Positions 44,016 through 53,451 of a stretch of DNA of 64,000 bases are shown here, one piece after another. Within the stretch, counting starts at the first letter, position 1, and each line of letters opens with the position of its first letter. The position numbers and the translations under genes were made by a program. Origin of the DNA: Geodermatophilus ruber (lineage in GTDB: Bacteria > Actinomycetota > Actinomycetes > Mycobacteriales > Geodermatophilaceae); contig NZ_FOSW01000004.1 in NCBI RefSeq assembly GCF_900114385.1, forward strand, positions 1 through 64,000, read 5' to 3'. The notes under the pieces were generated by a model that saw nothing but the letters and a program-made list of their open reading frames with translations, searched no databases and was not told where the DNA came from.

Positions 44016-44954
44016 TCAGACGTGCGCGTGGAGCTCGTGCGCGGCGTGGCCGGCCATCTCCAGCTGGAAGGTGGAGTGCCCGACGCTGACCGGGAAGTGC
44101 TCGGCCAGGCAGGTCTGCAGCTGGTCGAGCACCTGGGGGGCGTGCCCGTCGGAGAAGCAGGAGTCCTCCACCACCACGTGCGCCGAGAGCACCGGCAGCC
44201 CGCTGGTGATCTGCGTGGCGTGCAGGTCGTGCACGTCGAGGACGTGCGGGAGCGCCAGCAGGTGCCGGCGGACGTCGTCGAGGTCCAGCCCCGGCGGGGC
44301 GCTCTCCAGCAGCACCCCGACGGTCTCCCGCAGCAGCTTCAGCGTGCGCGGGATGATCAGCACGGCGATGACCAGCGAGGCGACCGCGTCGGCCTGCTGC
44401 CAGCCGGTCAGCGCGATGACCCCGGCGGCGGCCAGGACGGCGACCGAGCCGAGGGTGTCGTTGACGACTTCGAGCAGCGCCGCACGCATGTTCACGTTGC
44501 TGCTGCGCCCGCCCCGGGTCAGGACGACGATTGCGATCACGTTGGCGAGCAGGCCGACGGCGCCGAAGACGAGGACGGCGGTCGAGGAGATCTCCGGCGG
44601 ATCGAACAGCCGGCGGATGCTCTCGATCATGATCCAGCCGCCCACGGCCAGCAGCACCGCGGCCTGCAGGGTGGCGCCGAGGACCTCGGCGCGGTGGTAC
44701 CCCCAGGTGCGCCGCGGGGTGGCCGGGCGCAGCGCGAGGGTGGCCGCGACGAGCGCGATCCCGAGGCCGGCGGCGTCGGTGAACATGTGGCCGGCGTCGG
44801 CGAGCAGCGCCAGGCTGCCCGACACCAGCGCCCCGATCACCTGGACCACCAGCACGGTGGCGGTCAGCCCCAGGACGACGGCGAGACGGCGGCGGTCCTC
44901 GAGCGCGCCGTGGCCGTGGGAGTGGCCGTGCCCGTGGGAGTGGCCGGCGCTCAT
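44016..44954 (-). CDS. Cation diffusion facilitator metal efflux protein
   Basis: The 312-residue CDF transporter exports divalent metals, usually zinc. The N-terminus is His-rich (GHSHGHGHSHGHG), followed by six helices. TM2 carries the metal ligands HMFTD; TM5 has EVVND where most zinc CDFs have HxxxD, so one His is Glu. The cytoplasmic C-terminal domain ends HELHAHV, more His. Its ATG overlaps the ArsR stop (ATGA), so expression is coupled to the metal sensor. Confidence 0.93.
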   Translation of the reverse strand: MSAGHSHGHGHSHGHGALEDRRRLAVVLGLTATVLVVQVIGALVSGSLALLADAGHMFTDAAGLGIALVAATLALRPATPRRTWGYHRAEVLGATLQAAVLLAVGGWIMIESIRRLFDPPEISSTAVLVFGAVGLLANVIAIVVLTRGGRSSNVNMRAALLEVVNDTLGSVAVLAAAGVIALTGWQQADAVASLVIAVLIIPRTLKLLRETVGVLLESAPPGLDLDDVRRHLLALPHVLDVHDLHATQITSGLPVLSAHVVVEDSCFSDGHAPQVLDQLQTCLAEHFPVSVGHSTFQLEMAGHAAHELHAHV

Positions 44955-45355
44955 CGGGCCTGCCCGGGCGCCGGGGCCGCCTCGGCGCCGGAGGCCGGGC
45001 AGGGCGCGACGGCGTCGCCGGTGACCGCGAGCAGCCGCTCGGCGGCGACGAGCACCTCCCGCAGCTCCGGGGCGGCGGTCAGCGACCACAGCGACGCCCG
45101 CCCCTGCGGCCGGGACGTGGCCACGCCGCAGTCCCGCAGGCAGGCCAGCGCGGCGCTGACCGAGCTCTGGGCGAGGCCCAGGTGGGCGGTCAGGTCGACC
45201 ACCCGGTGCTCGCCGAGGGCCAGGTGCCGCACGATCGCCAGCCGCGTGGGGTCGCCCAGGCTGCGGAACAGGCACGCCGCCGCCACCGACAGCGCCGCGG
45301 ACTCGTCGCGCGGCAGCTCGAGCACCCTCCCGGCCGACGTCGATGTCATCGTCAT
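44951..45355 (-). CDS. ArsR/SmtB family metal-sensing repressor
   Basis: The 134-residue winged-helix protein has ACLFRSLGDPTRLAIVRHLALGEHRVVDLTAHLGLAQSSVSAALACLRDCGVATSRPQGRASLWSL. A cysteine in ACLFRS and two in the C-terminal half are potential metal ligands (CMTR-like CadC/CmtR arrangements vary). It overlaps the CDF gene and must control efflux of the same metal. ATG 45355 lies inside the palindrome 45346-45365, consistent with autoregulation; the open frame extends upstream to 45439 without conservation. Confidence 0.92.
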   Translation of the reverse strand: MTMTSTSAGRVLELPRDESAALSVAAACLFRSLGDPTRLAIVRHLALGEHRVVDLTAHLGLAQSSVSAALACLRDCGVATSRPQGRASLWSLTAAPELREVLVAAERLLAVTGDAVAPCPASGAEAAPAPGQAR

Positions 45356-45365
45356 GCATCGATGA
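45346..45365. promoter_or_regulatory. Inverted repeat at the arsR start (candidate operator)
   Basis: TCATCG and CGATGA flank the central TCATGCAT over 20 bases, covering the arsR start codon. ArsR repressors bind palindromes overlapping their own promoter or start. The repeat is also within 70 bases of the divergent aldo/keto reductase gene. Confidence 0.5.
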
Positions 45366-45428
45366 TAGCGGCCGACGAGAGGCACGTCCGGAGCGCGTGC
45401 CGGCCACCGCGTGGGTAGGACCCGGACC

Positions 45429-46316
45429 ATGAGGATCACCGCAGAACGGTCCGGCGAATTCCGTCTCGGCGACCGCCGGGTCGACCGCCTCGGCTACGGC
45501 ACGATGCGGCTGACCGGCCCGGACGCCGCGGGGCGGCCCCCGCCGGACCGCCGGACCGCCGTCGCCGTCCTGCGCCGCGCCGTGGACCTGGGGGTGGACC
45601 ACATCGACACCGGCGACTACGAGGGCCCCCGCCCGGTGACCGAGCTGATCCGGAGGGCGCTGCACCCCTATCCCGACGACCTGACCATCGTCACCACCGT
45701 CGGTGCCCGGTGGACCTCCGACGGCCGCTGGGTGGAGGCACTCTCCCCCGCCGAACTGCGCCAGGCGGTCCACGACCAGCTCGACCAGCTCGGCCTCGAC
45801 GTCCTGGACGTGGTGAGCCTGCGCATGCCCGGCCAGCGCGAGCCGATCGAGCGGTCGCCGGCCGAGCCGATGGAGACCCTCGCCGAGCTGCAGCAGCAGG
45901 GGCTGATCCGCCACCTGGGCGTGAGCAACGTGACGACGCAGGGGTTCGCCGAGGCGGAGGCGGTGGCACCGGTGGTGTGCGTGCAGAACCACTACAACGT
46001 GGTCCACCGCCACGACGACCCTCTGGTGGACGCGCTGGCCCGCGCGGGCATCGCCTTCGTGGCGTGCCTGCCGCTCGGCGGGTTCCCCCCGGTCGAGGCG
46101 CCGGCGCTGGCGCGGGTGGCCCGCGTGCTGGAGACGACGGAGACGGAGGTGGCGCTGGCCTGGCTGCTGGCCCGCTCCCCCAACATCCTGCCCGTCCCCA
46201 GCACGCGGTCGCTCACCCACCTGCAGCAGAACCTGGAATCCGCGGCGCGGGTGCTCGGCCCGGTGGAGCTGGAGGAACTGGACCGGATCGGCGGCGTGGT
46301 CGAGCCCGAGCCCTAG
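45429..46316 (+). CDS. Aldo/keto reductase family oxidoreductase
   Basis: The TIM-barrel NADPH-dependent reductase shows RVDRLGYGTMRLTGP, DLGVDHIDTGDYEGPRPVTELIRRAL (catalytic Asp and Tyr), LDVVSLRMPG, LIRHLGVSNVTTQGF, and the cofactor-binding ILPVPSTRSLTHLQQNLES. It is divergent from the ArsR-CDF operon. ATG 45429 is preceded by TAGGA at a fair distance; a GTG at 45411 would add six residues. The 295 residues are normal. Its substrate is unknown. Confidence 0.9.
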   Translation: MRITAERSGEFRLGDRRVDRLGYGTMRLTGPDAAGRPPPDRRTAVAVLRRAVDLGVDHIDTGDYEGPRPVTELIRRALHPYPDDLTIVTTVGARWTSDGRWVEALSPAELRQAVHDQLDQLGLDVLDVVSLRMPGQREPIERSPAEPMETLAELQQQGLIRHLGVSNVTTQGFAEAEAVAPVVCVQNHYNVVHRHDDPLVDALARAGIAFVACLPLGGFPPVEAPALARVARVLETTETEVALAWLLARSPNILPVPSTRSLTHLQQNLESAARVLGPVELEELDRIGGVVEPEP

Positions 46317-46609
46317 GGGCGGGGATCGATCCGCGTCCAGCCGCGCTCGTCCCGGCGGGCACCCTGGGCCGCCCGGCAGCGGCGGCACACGGCCTGCACC
46401 TCCTCCGCGTGCCGGCCCGACTCCGGCTGCACGTCCGCCCAGCTGACGTGCGGGAAGCGGGCCAGCCGGGATCTGCTCAGCGCCAGCCCGCAGACCGTCT
46501 CGTTGCGGCCGCGTTCCCACGCGTGCACCTCACCGGCGGGGTAGCGGATGCCGTCGTCGGGGTCGGTCCACTGGCCCGCCGCCGCGACCGCCGCATTGCG
46601 TGCTCCCAT
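46313..46609 (-). CDS. Small hypothetical protein with CRRC motif
   Basis: The 98-residue protein contains one clear motif pair: ETVCGLALSRSRL and VQAVCRRCRAAQG, spaced like a rudimentary zinc finger. It begins MGARNAAVAAAGQWTDPDDGIRYPAGEVHAW. No family is recognised. The stop overlaps the aldo/keto reductase stop by four bases (convergent). An 18-bp palindrome covers its start codon. Confidence 0.65.
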   Translation of the reverse strand: MGARNAAVAAAGQWTDPDDGIRYPAGEVHAWERGRNETVCGLALSRSRLARFPHVSWADVQPESGRHAEEVQAVCRRCRAAQGARRDERGWTRIDPRP

Positions 46610-46617
46610 GGGAGCAC
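46600..46617. promoter_or_regulatory. 18-bp perfect palindrome at a gene start
   Basis: GTGCTCCCATGGGAGCAC is a perfect 18-bp palindrome covering ATG 46607-46609 of the small hypothetical gene. A second inverted repeat, CACCGG-TAC-CCGGTG, follows at 46615-46629. Candidate operator. Confidence 0.5.
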
Positions 46618-46629
46618 CGGTACCCGGTG

Positions 46630-47210
46630 TGCATCGCGTGGTGGGGTGCTAACCGTTGCTCTGACCAGCAGCGGAGGGCTGCGTCAGGGTGACTTCTTAC
46701 ACGTTAGCGGCCGACTTCTTACATGCCCGCCGCCGGCCGGCTCAGGTGAGCTGCTCGAGGATGGTCGCCTGCTGGATGCGCTCGTCGCAGGCGAGAGCGG
46801 CAGCACCTTGCTGAAGACCTCCGCGGTGCTGGCTTCGCGGGGGCATCGAGGGGCACCGCGGGACGGCTGAGCCGGCGCTGGGACGACCGCGCTCGCTGCC
46901 GCAACGTGCTGGCGCCGCGTGGCCACGCTTACTGGACGGCCCCGGGCGTGCGGACCACTCTCCTCGACGCGGCCGATAGCGGTGTGTGGGCATCGGCCCG
47001 GGCTCCCGGCGCGGCAGGGTTCAGGACGCGGGAGGTGTCGAGTTCACCGTGTCCGGTTCGGGGCTGGCAATCGCCGGCACCCCACCGGTGCTGTGTTGCT
47101 TCGGCTCATGCCAGGCTTCGGACACCTCAGCCTGGTGCGACGGCGGTGGGGCCGGCGAATGGCGGGCCGCCTGCTGGTGAGGAACGCAGCAGCAGGCGGC
47201 GCGGCGGAAG
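46630..47210. other. Gene-free region with GACTTCTTACA direct repeat
   Basis: About 580 bases without a convincing gene. GACTTCTTACA occurs twice, at 46691-46701 and 46713-46723. Such paired copies resemble multiple terminal repeats of insertion sequences, and the following 500 bases may be a decayed mobile element. No transposase domain can be read. Confidence 0.45.
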
Positions 47211-48026
47211 TCAGTCGCGGGGGTTCTGCTGGGGGTCGGAACTCGTCGAGCGGCGGACGCCGAAGGTGTCGGTGCCGTTGCCGTCCCAGTCGCCGGCGAA
47301 GGCCAGATCGCCCGGGTTCCCGTAGCGGGTGACGACGTCTGCTGAACCGAAGGTCAGGCTGTTCTTCAGGTAGTAGGTGTTGCCTCGGCTCACCGCCGGG
47401 GTGTCGGTGCCGTTGCCGTCCCAGTCGCCCACCAGGACGCGGTCGGAAGGGTCCCCGTAGGCGAACGTCGTGACACCGGCGTGGGAGCCCTCGGCGGGCA
47501 TGAGGAAGTAGGTGTTGCCGCGCAGGACGCCGACGGTGTCGGCACCATCGCCGTCCCAGTCCCCGACGAGCACGACGTCGTTCGGGTCGCCGAAGTTGAA
47601 CACCTTGTCAGCGGCACCGGTGGTCAGTGAGTTCCTGACGTAGAACGTGCCGCCGCGGTGCGCAGCCAGGGTATCGGTGCCGTCACCGTCCCAGTCGCCG
47701 ACCAGGATCTCGTCGTGCGGGTCGCCGTAGGAGAAGGCGGTGTCGGCGGTCCCGCTGCTGAGGCTGTTGCGCAGGTAGAAGCTGTTGCCCCGGCGCACCA
47801 GCGGGGTGTCGGTGCCGTTGCCGTCCCAGTCCCCGAAGTAGGCCGTGTCCCCCGCGTTGCCGTAGCTGAACACGTGGTTCGCGGTACCGCCGAGCGAGTC
47901 ACCGAGAAGGAACTGCGAGCCGTACCCGAACAACGCGGAACCCTTCGCCTGGGCCGGTGCGGCGACTCCCATCAGTGTGGCGGCCGCAGCCGCGACGAGC
48001 GCGAGAGCGCGAACGGACGTCTCCAA
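47211..48026 (-). CDS. Secreted repeat protein with calcium-binding-like GDWDGxGTD motifs
   Basis: A TTG start (after GGGAGA) opens a Sec signal peptide METSVRALALVAAAAATLMG, cleaved after APAQA. The mature part is built of five or six repeats of about 45 residues, each with YGDPxDxVLVGDWDGDGTDTxxVxRGNTYYLRNSLxxGxAD. The DxDGxGxD loop resembles calcium-binding sites of FG-GAP/VCBS repeats. Repeats of this kind fold into beta-propellers. Likely an extracellular ligand-binding or adhesive protein; function unknown. The longer frame upstream to 48134 has no signal. Confidence 0.85.
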   Translation of the reverse strand: METSVRALALVAAAAATLMGVAAPAQAKGSALFGYGSQFLLGDSLGGTANHVFSYGNAGDTAYFGDWDGNGTDTPLVRRGNSFYLRNSLSSGTADTAFSYGDPHDEILVGDWDGDGTDTLAAHRGGTFYVRNSLTTGAADKVFNFGDPNDVVLVGDWDGDGADTVGVLRGNTYFLMPAEGSHAGVTTFAYGDPSDRVLVGDWDGNGTDTPAVSRGNTYYLKNSLTFGSADVVTRYGNPGDLAFAGDWDGNGTDTFGVRRSTSSDPQQNPRD

Positions 48027-48201
48027 CGATGTCTCCCGTGGATCGAGACCCCTACCGCAGGGGCCAGTTGGCGGGCAGCGTTCCACACGCCGCTCCCGGC
48101 TCCGGACAGTGTGGTCCGACAGACCCTGCGGCACGCAGCTCGGACCGGCACCGCACCGTGTACGTCACGGTCTCCGACGGGGGCCTGCGGCGGCCACCCA
48201 C

Positions 48202-48591
48202 CTACTCTCCGATCGAAGCCGCCTGGCTCGCCGGAGGCGGACGCCGGGACCCGGCGGTCGCCGGTTGTGCAACAGGCTGCTGCACGATCGGGCGGTCGGC
48301 AAGCTCGGCCAGCAGCGCCTCCAGGGGGCCGGGGTAGCCCGGCGCGCGGCGGCGGAACGCCGGCACGTCTGCTTCGGCGAGATCCTCGGCGGCGACCAGC
48401 ACCGGCACCGCGACGTCGAGCAGGTGCGCGTCGCTGACCTCGTGGACCGTCGGCCCGCCCGGAACGAGAACCTGCCGCCAGCCGCAGGCCGGGCACGACA
48501 CCTGATCGGCACCGGTGTCGTCGACGCCCCAGGTGTCGGTGTGCCCTCCGTAGGCGTCGGCGATCACCACGACGGCGTGGATCGCCGGCAT
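48202..48591 (-). CDS. Hypothetical protein with CPAC motif
   Basis: The 129-residue protein starts MPAIHAVVVIADAYGGHTDTWGVDDTGADQVSCPACGWRQVLVPGG. A single CPAC pair and a C-terminal Pro/Ala-rich end are the only landmarks. No family is recognised. The region is divergent from the next gene, with about 125 bases between the starts. The start could extend upstream to a GTG. Confidence 0.5.
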   Translation of the reverse strand: MPAIHAVVVIADAYGGHTDTWGVDDTGADQVSCPACGWRQVLVPGGPTVHEVSDAHLLDVAVPVLVAAEDLAEADVPAFRRRAPGYPGPLEALLAELADRPIVQQPVAQPATAGSRRPPPASQAASIGE

Positions 48592-48717
48592 CTGCCCGAC
48601 CTCGGTCTCCCCGAGCACCGGGTGCCGGCGCCACGTTGTCGGCTCATCCACGCCCGCCAGCCAAGCAGCCGAGGGCCGTTCCCGACAGCCTCCCGGGGCG
48701 TCGGTGACACTGCGCAG

Positions 48718-49503
48718 GTGACGCCGAGCCGGGAAGCGCAGATCCGCGACACGTTCGACCAGCTCGACCGGTGGCAGCAGCAGATGCAGGTGGTGTTCGT
48801 GCCCGAGCCCGGCAGCGAGCTGGCCGGCGACGACGCCGACTGGCCGTGGCTGCCGGTCACCCAGTCCGCCCTCACCGGCATGGGCGCCGCGCGGGACCAC
48901 CTGCAGGCGGTGCGCGTCCACATCGAGGCCGGTGAGCTGTTCCCTTTCGCCCACCAGACGCTGACCCGCACCGCGATCCTCGCCGCCGCGCAGGCGGTGT
49001 GGGTGCTGGCCCCGGACGAGCGCGGCGAGCGGTGCAAGCGGGCCCGCACGTTCGCCGCAGAGAGCTACGCCAAGCACCTGGCGTTCCTCCGCGATCTGCG
49101 GGCGCTGACACCGGACACCCGTCACGGCACCGAGACGGTGCTGCAGCACACCCAGCGGCGACTGGCGGAGCTGACCGCCCTGCGAGCCGCCGACGGGCAG
49201 GCCACCGCCGTCCTCGGCGCGACCGACGTGATCTACCACGCCGTGCTGGCCACCTGGGGCAGCCGGGAGCTCGCCGTCGAGGCCCGCAGCGAGTGGCGGC
49301 GCGGCTCGGGCGCGGCGCACGGCCTGCCGTGGTCACTGCTGGGCCGGCAGGGCACCGCGCAGGCGGCCGCGGCCGACGCGGCGGGGATGGCGGAGTTCTC
49401 CGCCGGCGGCAGCGTGGGCGGGCTGGCCAACTCCTACCTGTGCGCCTACGGCCTGCTCGTCCACGCCTTCCGGCTGCTGGACCGCCGCGGCGCGCGCGAC
49501 TGA
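48718..49503 (+). CDS. Hypothetical actinobacterial protein, helical
   Basis: The 261-residue protein is predicted largely helical: REAQIRDTFDQLDRWQQQMQVVF, SALTGMGAARDHLQAVRVHIEAGELFPFAHQTLTRTAILAAAQAVWVLAPDERGERCKRARTFAAESYAKHLAFLRDL. Its C-terminal half includes HGLPWSLLGRQG and GLANSYLCAYGLLVHAFRLLDRR. I recognise no domain. A cluster of His, Arg and Trp in the middle could be a helical binding pocket. GTG 48718 is preceded by a weak GCGCAG. Confidence 0.6.
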   Translation: MTPSREAQIRDTFDQLDRWQQQMQVVFVPEPGSELAGDDADWPWLPVTQSALTGMGAARDHLQAVRVHIEAGELFPFAHQTLTRTAILAAAQAVWVLAPDERGERCKRARTFAAESYAKHLAFLRDLRALTPDTRHGTETVLQHTQRRLAELTALRAADGQATAVLGATDVIYHAVLATWGSRELAVEARSEWRRGSGAAHGLPWSLLGRQGTAQAAAADAAGMAEFSAGGSVGGLANSYLCAYGLLVHAFRLLDRRGARD

Positions 49504-49522
49504 CCGGCGCAGACGGCCGGTT

Positions 49523-49771
49523 CTACAGCACGCTGATCCGCAGGCCAGCGGCCTGAGCGACGCGCATCAGGGTGTCGATGCGCGGCCACAGCGTCCCGGC
49601 CAGCAGCGGCCACAGCGTCGCTTGGCCGACGCCGGCCCGGCGGGCCAGCTCGCGCTTGGACACCTCCGCCAGCTTCCCGTCCTCCAGCTGGGCGAGCAGC
49701 GCTGCGGCGACGTCCTGGACCAGCACGCAGGCGGCCCGCAGACCCTCGTCGGGCACGTCGTCGAAGGTCAT
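49523..49771 (-). CDS. Small XRE-like helix-turn-helix protein
   Basis: The 82-residue protein has a helical start (DEGLRAACVLVQDVAAALLAQLEDGK) and an HTH (LAEVSKRELARRAGVGQATLWPLLAGTLWPRIDTLMRVAQAAGLRISVL). The first half is an extra helix pair before a Cro-like domain. It is convergent with the hypothetical gene 48718-49503. Confidence 0.75.
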   Translation of the reverse strand: MTFDDVPDEGLRAACVLVQDVAAALLAQLEDGKLAEVSKRELARRAGVGQATLWPLLAGTLWPRIDTLMRVAQAAGLRISVL

Positions 49772-50076
49772 GTGCGGCCACTGCCCGCGACCACGGGCAG
49801 CGGGACCGGGCACGGATCGGACGCTAGCCGCGCACGCACGCAGTGAGCGCACGCTGCTGCTACGAGTTCCCGTAGCACTGCGCGACTGCGGGGCGGCCGG
49901 TGACGCCGAACCGGTCCTCTGCATGACGCACACCAGCCACCCCTCCGGAGCCGCACTCCGCCGGCTTGATCTTGATGGCGACTCCTGGGAACCTTCGATC
50001 ACCTGTTCGAACACGGCGCCGTCTTCCCCCGGCGCGCAGTCGGCTGCGGAGGAAGCCATGCGCCACATCACGGGGG
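49772..50076. other. Intergenic before the mobile pair
   Basis: About 300 bases with no gene supported. It probably contains the left end of the two-gene mobile unit; no terminal repeat could be identified by eye. Confidence 0.35.
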
Positions 50077-51363
50077 ATGCGCGTCGCGCTGCAGCGGCCG
50101 GGCTGCGGGCCCCGGGTGGCCGTCGTGGCTGACCCGACGTTCACCCGCAGCGGCGCCGCGGCCCGCAAACCGGCGACGAGTGCGCCGCGGGCTGCGCGCC
50201 GCCCGCGCACGGCCACGACCAAGCCGGCCCCCGCAGCGGTCCAGCCAGCCGGGACGAGCCCGGCGCCGGTGGACGACGAGGTGGCGGTGCGGCTGGCGAT
50301 CGCGCTGGCCGAGCTGCCCGCCGAGGCCGCCGACGCGGTCACGGGCTACCGCAACCGCTCGTTCTCCGACGAGCAGTGGGTCCTGGTCGCCGACCTGGTC
50401 CGCCTCGGCATGGCCGTCGGCTGGCCGGCCGGCGTCCGCCGGGGCGGCGGCAACATCGGCTGGGCGCTGGGCCTGCACGCCCGGGTGCACCTGCTGCTGG
50501 GCACCAACCGCACCGTCGCCGGCTGGTACGGACCCGACGCGGTCGCCACCACCCTCGCCGGCGGGCACGTCGGGCGCGGACCCGACGCATTCACCCTGCC
50601 GCCGCAGTTCGCCTCCGCCTGGAACGCCCGGCTGCGCACCATCGGCCGGGTCCTGGTGCCCTCCACGCCGCCGCCGGCGCGGAAGTTCACCGCCGGCGAG
50701 CCCGCCGCCCCGCTCACCGCGGCCGAGCTGGAGGAGGTGCTCGACTTCTGCGCCGGGCACCGCAGTCCCCGCTTCGGCGGGCGCGTCGGCGAGCGCCTGG
50801 CCCGGATGGTCTGGCTGATCTGCGGCACCGGCGCCCGCAACGAGGACCTGGTCACCGTCGTCGACGGCAAGCCGGTGCACGTCACCGGTGAGGCGGTCAC
50901 CCGCACCCCGGCCGCGGCCGTGTTCACCACCGCCGGCCCGTCGCCGCGGCGGATCCCCGTGCTCGCCGCGTGCGAGGCCGCCGTCCTCGACGCCGCGGCC
51001 GCCGCCGGCGAGCGGCCGCTGCTGGAGCGGCTGCCGCGCTCCACCCGGATCACCGACCGGGCCATCGACTCATCTGGCTGGGCAGCCGAACAGCGGTTCA
51101 CGCTCAACGCGCTGCGCCTGCGGCACACCTGGCTGGCCGCCGTCCTGGCCGGCGGCGTGCCCTACCCGGCGCTGCTGCGCGCCGCCGGCATCGGCGGCGA
51201 GCGGATCCTCGCGTCGCTGACCGCCCGGCTGCCCGCGCTCGACGACGCCGCCTACGAGGCCGCGCTGCGCTGCGGCACCGGTCCGCTGCCCACCGCCGGT
51301 CAGCTGCTGCTGCCCGGGCTCACCCACCCCGCCCCGCGACCGCCGCTGCGGGAGCAGCCGTGA
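50077..51363 (+). CDS. Tyrosine-recombinase-like protein of a two-gene mobile unit
   Basis: The protein (about 428 residues from ATG 50077; the frame opens at 49966) has an N-terminal basic, Ala-rich region. A C-terminal half resembles tyrosine recombinases: the first Arg box as MVWLICGTGARNEDLVTVVDG, the second box as FTLNALRLRHTWLAAVLAGGVPYPALLRAAGI (Arg in LRLRHTW), and a possible nucleophile in DDAAYEAALR. The usual box-II His before the Arg is Ala/Leu, so it is divergent. The stop overlaps the start of the DDE transposase gene (GTGA), so the two are made together. Confidence 0.65.
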   Translation: MRVALQRPGCGPRVAVVADPTFTRSGAAARKPATSAPRAARRPRTATTKPAPAAVQPAGTSPAPVDDEVAVRLAIALAELPAEAADAVTGYRNRSFSDEQWVLVADLVRLGMAVGWPAGVRRGGGNIGWALGLHARVHLLLGTNRTVAGWYGPDAVATTLAGGHVGRGPDAFTLPPQFASAWNARLRTIGRVLVPSTPPPARKFTAGEPAAPLTAAELEEVLDFCAGHRSPRFGGRVGERLARMVWLICGTGARNEDLVTVVDGKPVHVTGEAVTRTPAAAVFTTAGPSPRRIPVLAACEAAVLDAAAAAGERPLLERLPRSTRITDRAIDSSGWAAEQRFTLNALRLRHTWLAAVLAGGVPYPALLRAAGIGGERILASLTARLPALDDAAYEAALRCGTGPLPTAGQLLLPGLTHPAPRPPLREQP

Positions 51364-53285
51364 GGGTCGACCCGCACACCGGCGAGGTCCTCCCCGACGA
51401 CCCCGCCGACGGCCCCGGCGGCGCGGACGGAGACATTGAGGTCGCGCTGCCGGTCCGCGGGCGCCGCACCGGCAACTGGGCCGCGCTCGCCGCCGCCTCG
51501 GCCGACGCACCGCTGATCGGCCCGGACAAGGTGACCGTCGTCCGGGTGCCGCGCGCGCTGGTCGCCCTGGCCGAGGCCACCGTCGACCGCGGCCCGCTGG
51601 CCGGCTACCTCGAGTCGCTGCTGCCCGCCCAGGAGCGGCGCCCTACCGGTGGCCGGGTCAGGGTGCTGCGCGTACGCACCCTGCTGGTCGGGCTGCTGCT
51701 GCTCGCGCTGGCCGAGCAGGCGATGATCGTCCGCGACGCGGTCGCGCTGCTGAACGCCCTGCACCCGTCGGACAAGCACCGCCTCGGGGTGCCCGAGCAG
51801 CTCACCGAGCGGATGGTGTCCCGGCTGTTCAACCAGGTCGCGCACGCCCTCGACCCGTCCCCGCACTCACCGCACAACCTCGCCGCCCGCCGCGCCGGCC
51901 ACGAGGCCATCCGCGAGGAGCACCCCGGCGAGGAGAACCGGGCGCTGCGCCGCGACCTGCACCGCCAGCTCGAGGCCGCGCACGCCGCGGCCCTGATGGA
52001 GAACCTGACCCGGCTGCGGTACGTGCTCGACCGCGGCCTGGACGCCACCCTGCCCGAGACCGTGCACACCGGCTCCTACGGCGTCGACGCCTCCGAGGTG
52101 CCCAGCTGGGCGCATCAGTACCACAAGCAGCCCCGCCGCCCGGAGCTGATCAGCGACCCCGACGCCCGGTGGAACGGCAAGGGCAGCGGCTGGTTCGGCT
52201 ACTGGCTGCACGGCGTGGTCCGCGTCGGCGAGGTCGGCGGCGAGGACACCCCCTGCCTGACCGAGCGGATCGAGCTGACCGCGGCCAACGCCGACTCTCG
52301 CGTCGCCGGGCTGGAGCTGCTCACCCGGATGGTCGCCGACCACGAGCGCGCCGACGAGGCCGCCGGCCGCGCGCACCGGCCCCGCCGCGACATCCTCGCC
52401 GACCGCTTCTACACCTCCGAGGTCGAGCGCGCCGACGACTGGATCTGGCCGGTGTTCGCCCTCGGCTTCGACTCGGTGCACTACCTCACCGCCCACCAGC
52501 TCGGGCAGGGCCGCTGGCCGCTGCGCAACGGCGCGATCGTCGTCGACGGCCAGCCCTACAGCCCCCGCCTGCCCGAGCACCTGCGCAACCTCACCCCGCC
52601 GAAGGTCGGCGCACCCAAGTCCGAGATCCTCGCCTACCAGGCCCAGGTCGCCCAGCGGGCCCCGTACGCGCTGCACGCCGTCGGCGGCCGCCGCGACGAC
52701 GGCTCCTGGGACTTCGGCTGCAAGGCGATGAAGCTGCTCGGGTCGCTGCGCTGCGACCTCAAGCCGCACTCGATGGGCAAGGCACCGAGCGGCCGCCGGC
52801 CGACGACCGACCCGACGGTGTTCACCCCGCGCGCGCTGCCCAAGATCTGCGGGCAGGAGAAGTCCCGGGTGCAGATGACCGAGCTGCCGTTCTGGCAGCC
52901 GCTGCCGCACGGCTCGGCCGAGTGGTTGGACAGCATCAACCGGCGCAACCGCGTCGAGGGCATCTTCGGCAACGTCAAGAACGACGCCGCGCAGAACGTC
53001 ACCCGCGGCCGGTTCCGCGTCATGGGCCTGGCCCGGGTCAGCCTGATGACGCTGTTCCTGGTGATGGCCGCCAACCTGCGCCTGATGCAGACGTTCACCG
53101 CCCGACAGGACAAGGCCGCCGCCGCGGCCGCCCTGGCCGCCACCGGTCACCGCCCGGCGCCGCGGGCCACCCGCAAGCCGCGCATGCACAACCGGCTGCG
53201 GCACGAGATGCGCAAGCGCATCGACGCGCAACGCGAACTTGCCGCCGCCGGCGACGCCCGCGCCGGCGCCCCACCGGGCGCCTAG
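51360..53285 (+). CDS. DDE transposase-like protein, coupled to a recombinase-like gene
   Basis: The 641-residue protein resembles IS4/IS1182-type DDE transposases. First acidic site: SYGVDASEVPSWAHQYH (D near 240); second: ADRFYTSEVERADDW (D near 345); third: NRRNRVEGIFGNVKNDAAQNVTRGRFRVMGLARVSLMTLFLVMAANLRLM (E near 545). All three are present. About 190 extra N-terminal residues have no known domain. GTG 51360 overlaps the upstream stop. A strong terminator-like hairpin follows at 53452-53492. Confidence 0.75.
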   Translation: MRVDPHTGEVLPDDPADGPGGADGDIEVALPVRGRRTGNWAALAAASADAPLIGPDKVTVVRVPRALVALAEATVDRGPLAGYLESLLPAQERRPTGGRVRVLRVRTLLVGLLLLALAEQAMIVRDAVALLNALHPSDKHRLGVPEQLTERMVSRLFNQVAHALDPSPHSPHNLAARRAGHEAIREEHPGEENRALRRDLHRQLEAAHAAALMENLTRLRYVLDRGLDATLPETVHTGSYGVDASEVPSWAHQYHKQPRRPELISDPDARWNGKGSGWFGYWLHGVVRVGEVGGEDTPCLTERIELTAANADSRVAGLELLTRMVADHERADEAAGRAHRPRRDILADRFYTSEVERADDWIWPVFALGFDSVHYLTAHQLGQGRWPLRNGAIVVDGQPYSPRLPEHLRNLTPPKVGAPKSEILAYQAQVAQRAPYALHAVGGRRDDGSWDFGCKAMKLLGSLRCDLKPHSMGKAPSGRRPTTDPTVFTPRALPKICGQEKSRVQMTELPFWQPLPHGSAEWLDSINRRNRVEGIFGNVKNDAAQNVTRGRFRVMGLARVSLMTLFLVMAANLRLMQTFTARQDKAAAAAALAATGHRPAPRATRKPRMHNRLRHEMRKRIDAQRELAAAGDARAGAPPGA

Positions 53286-53451
53286 CCACCGGCCGCACCA
53301 CCCCGCACCGCACCACCCGCGCTCCGGCGTGCCCACGACGGGCGCGCCGGGGCCTCGGCATGCCCGCAGACGGCCCCAGACGCCCCCGCGGCGGTGCCGC
53401 GGCAGCCACGGAGCCGCGCCCGGCGGCCGCGACGACCCCTCACACACGACG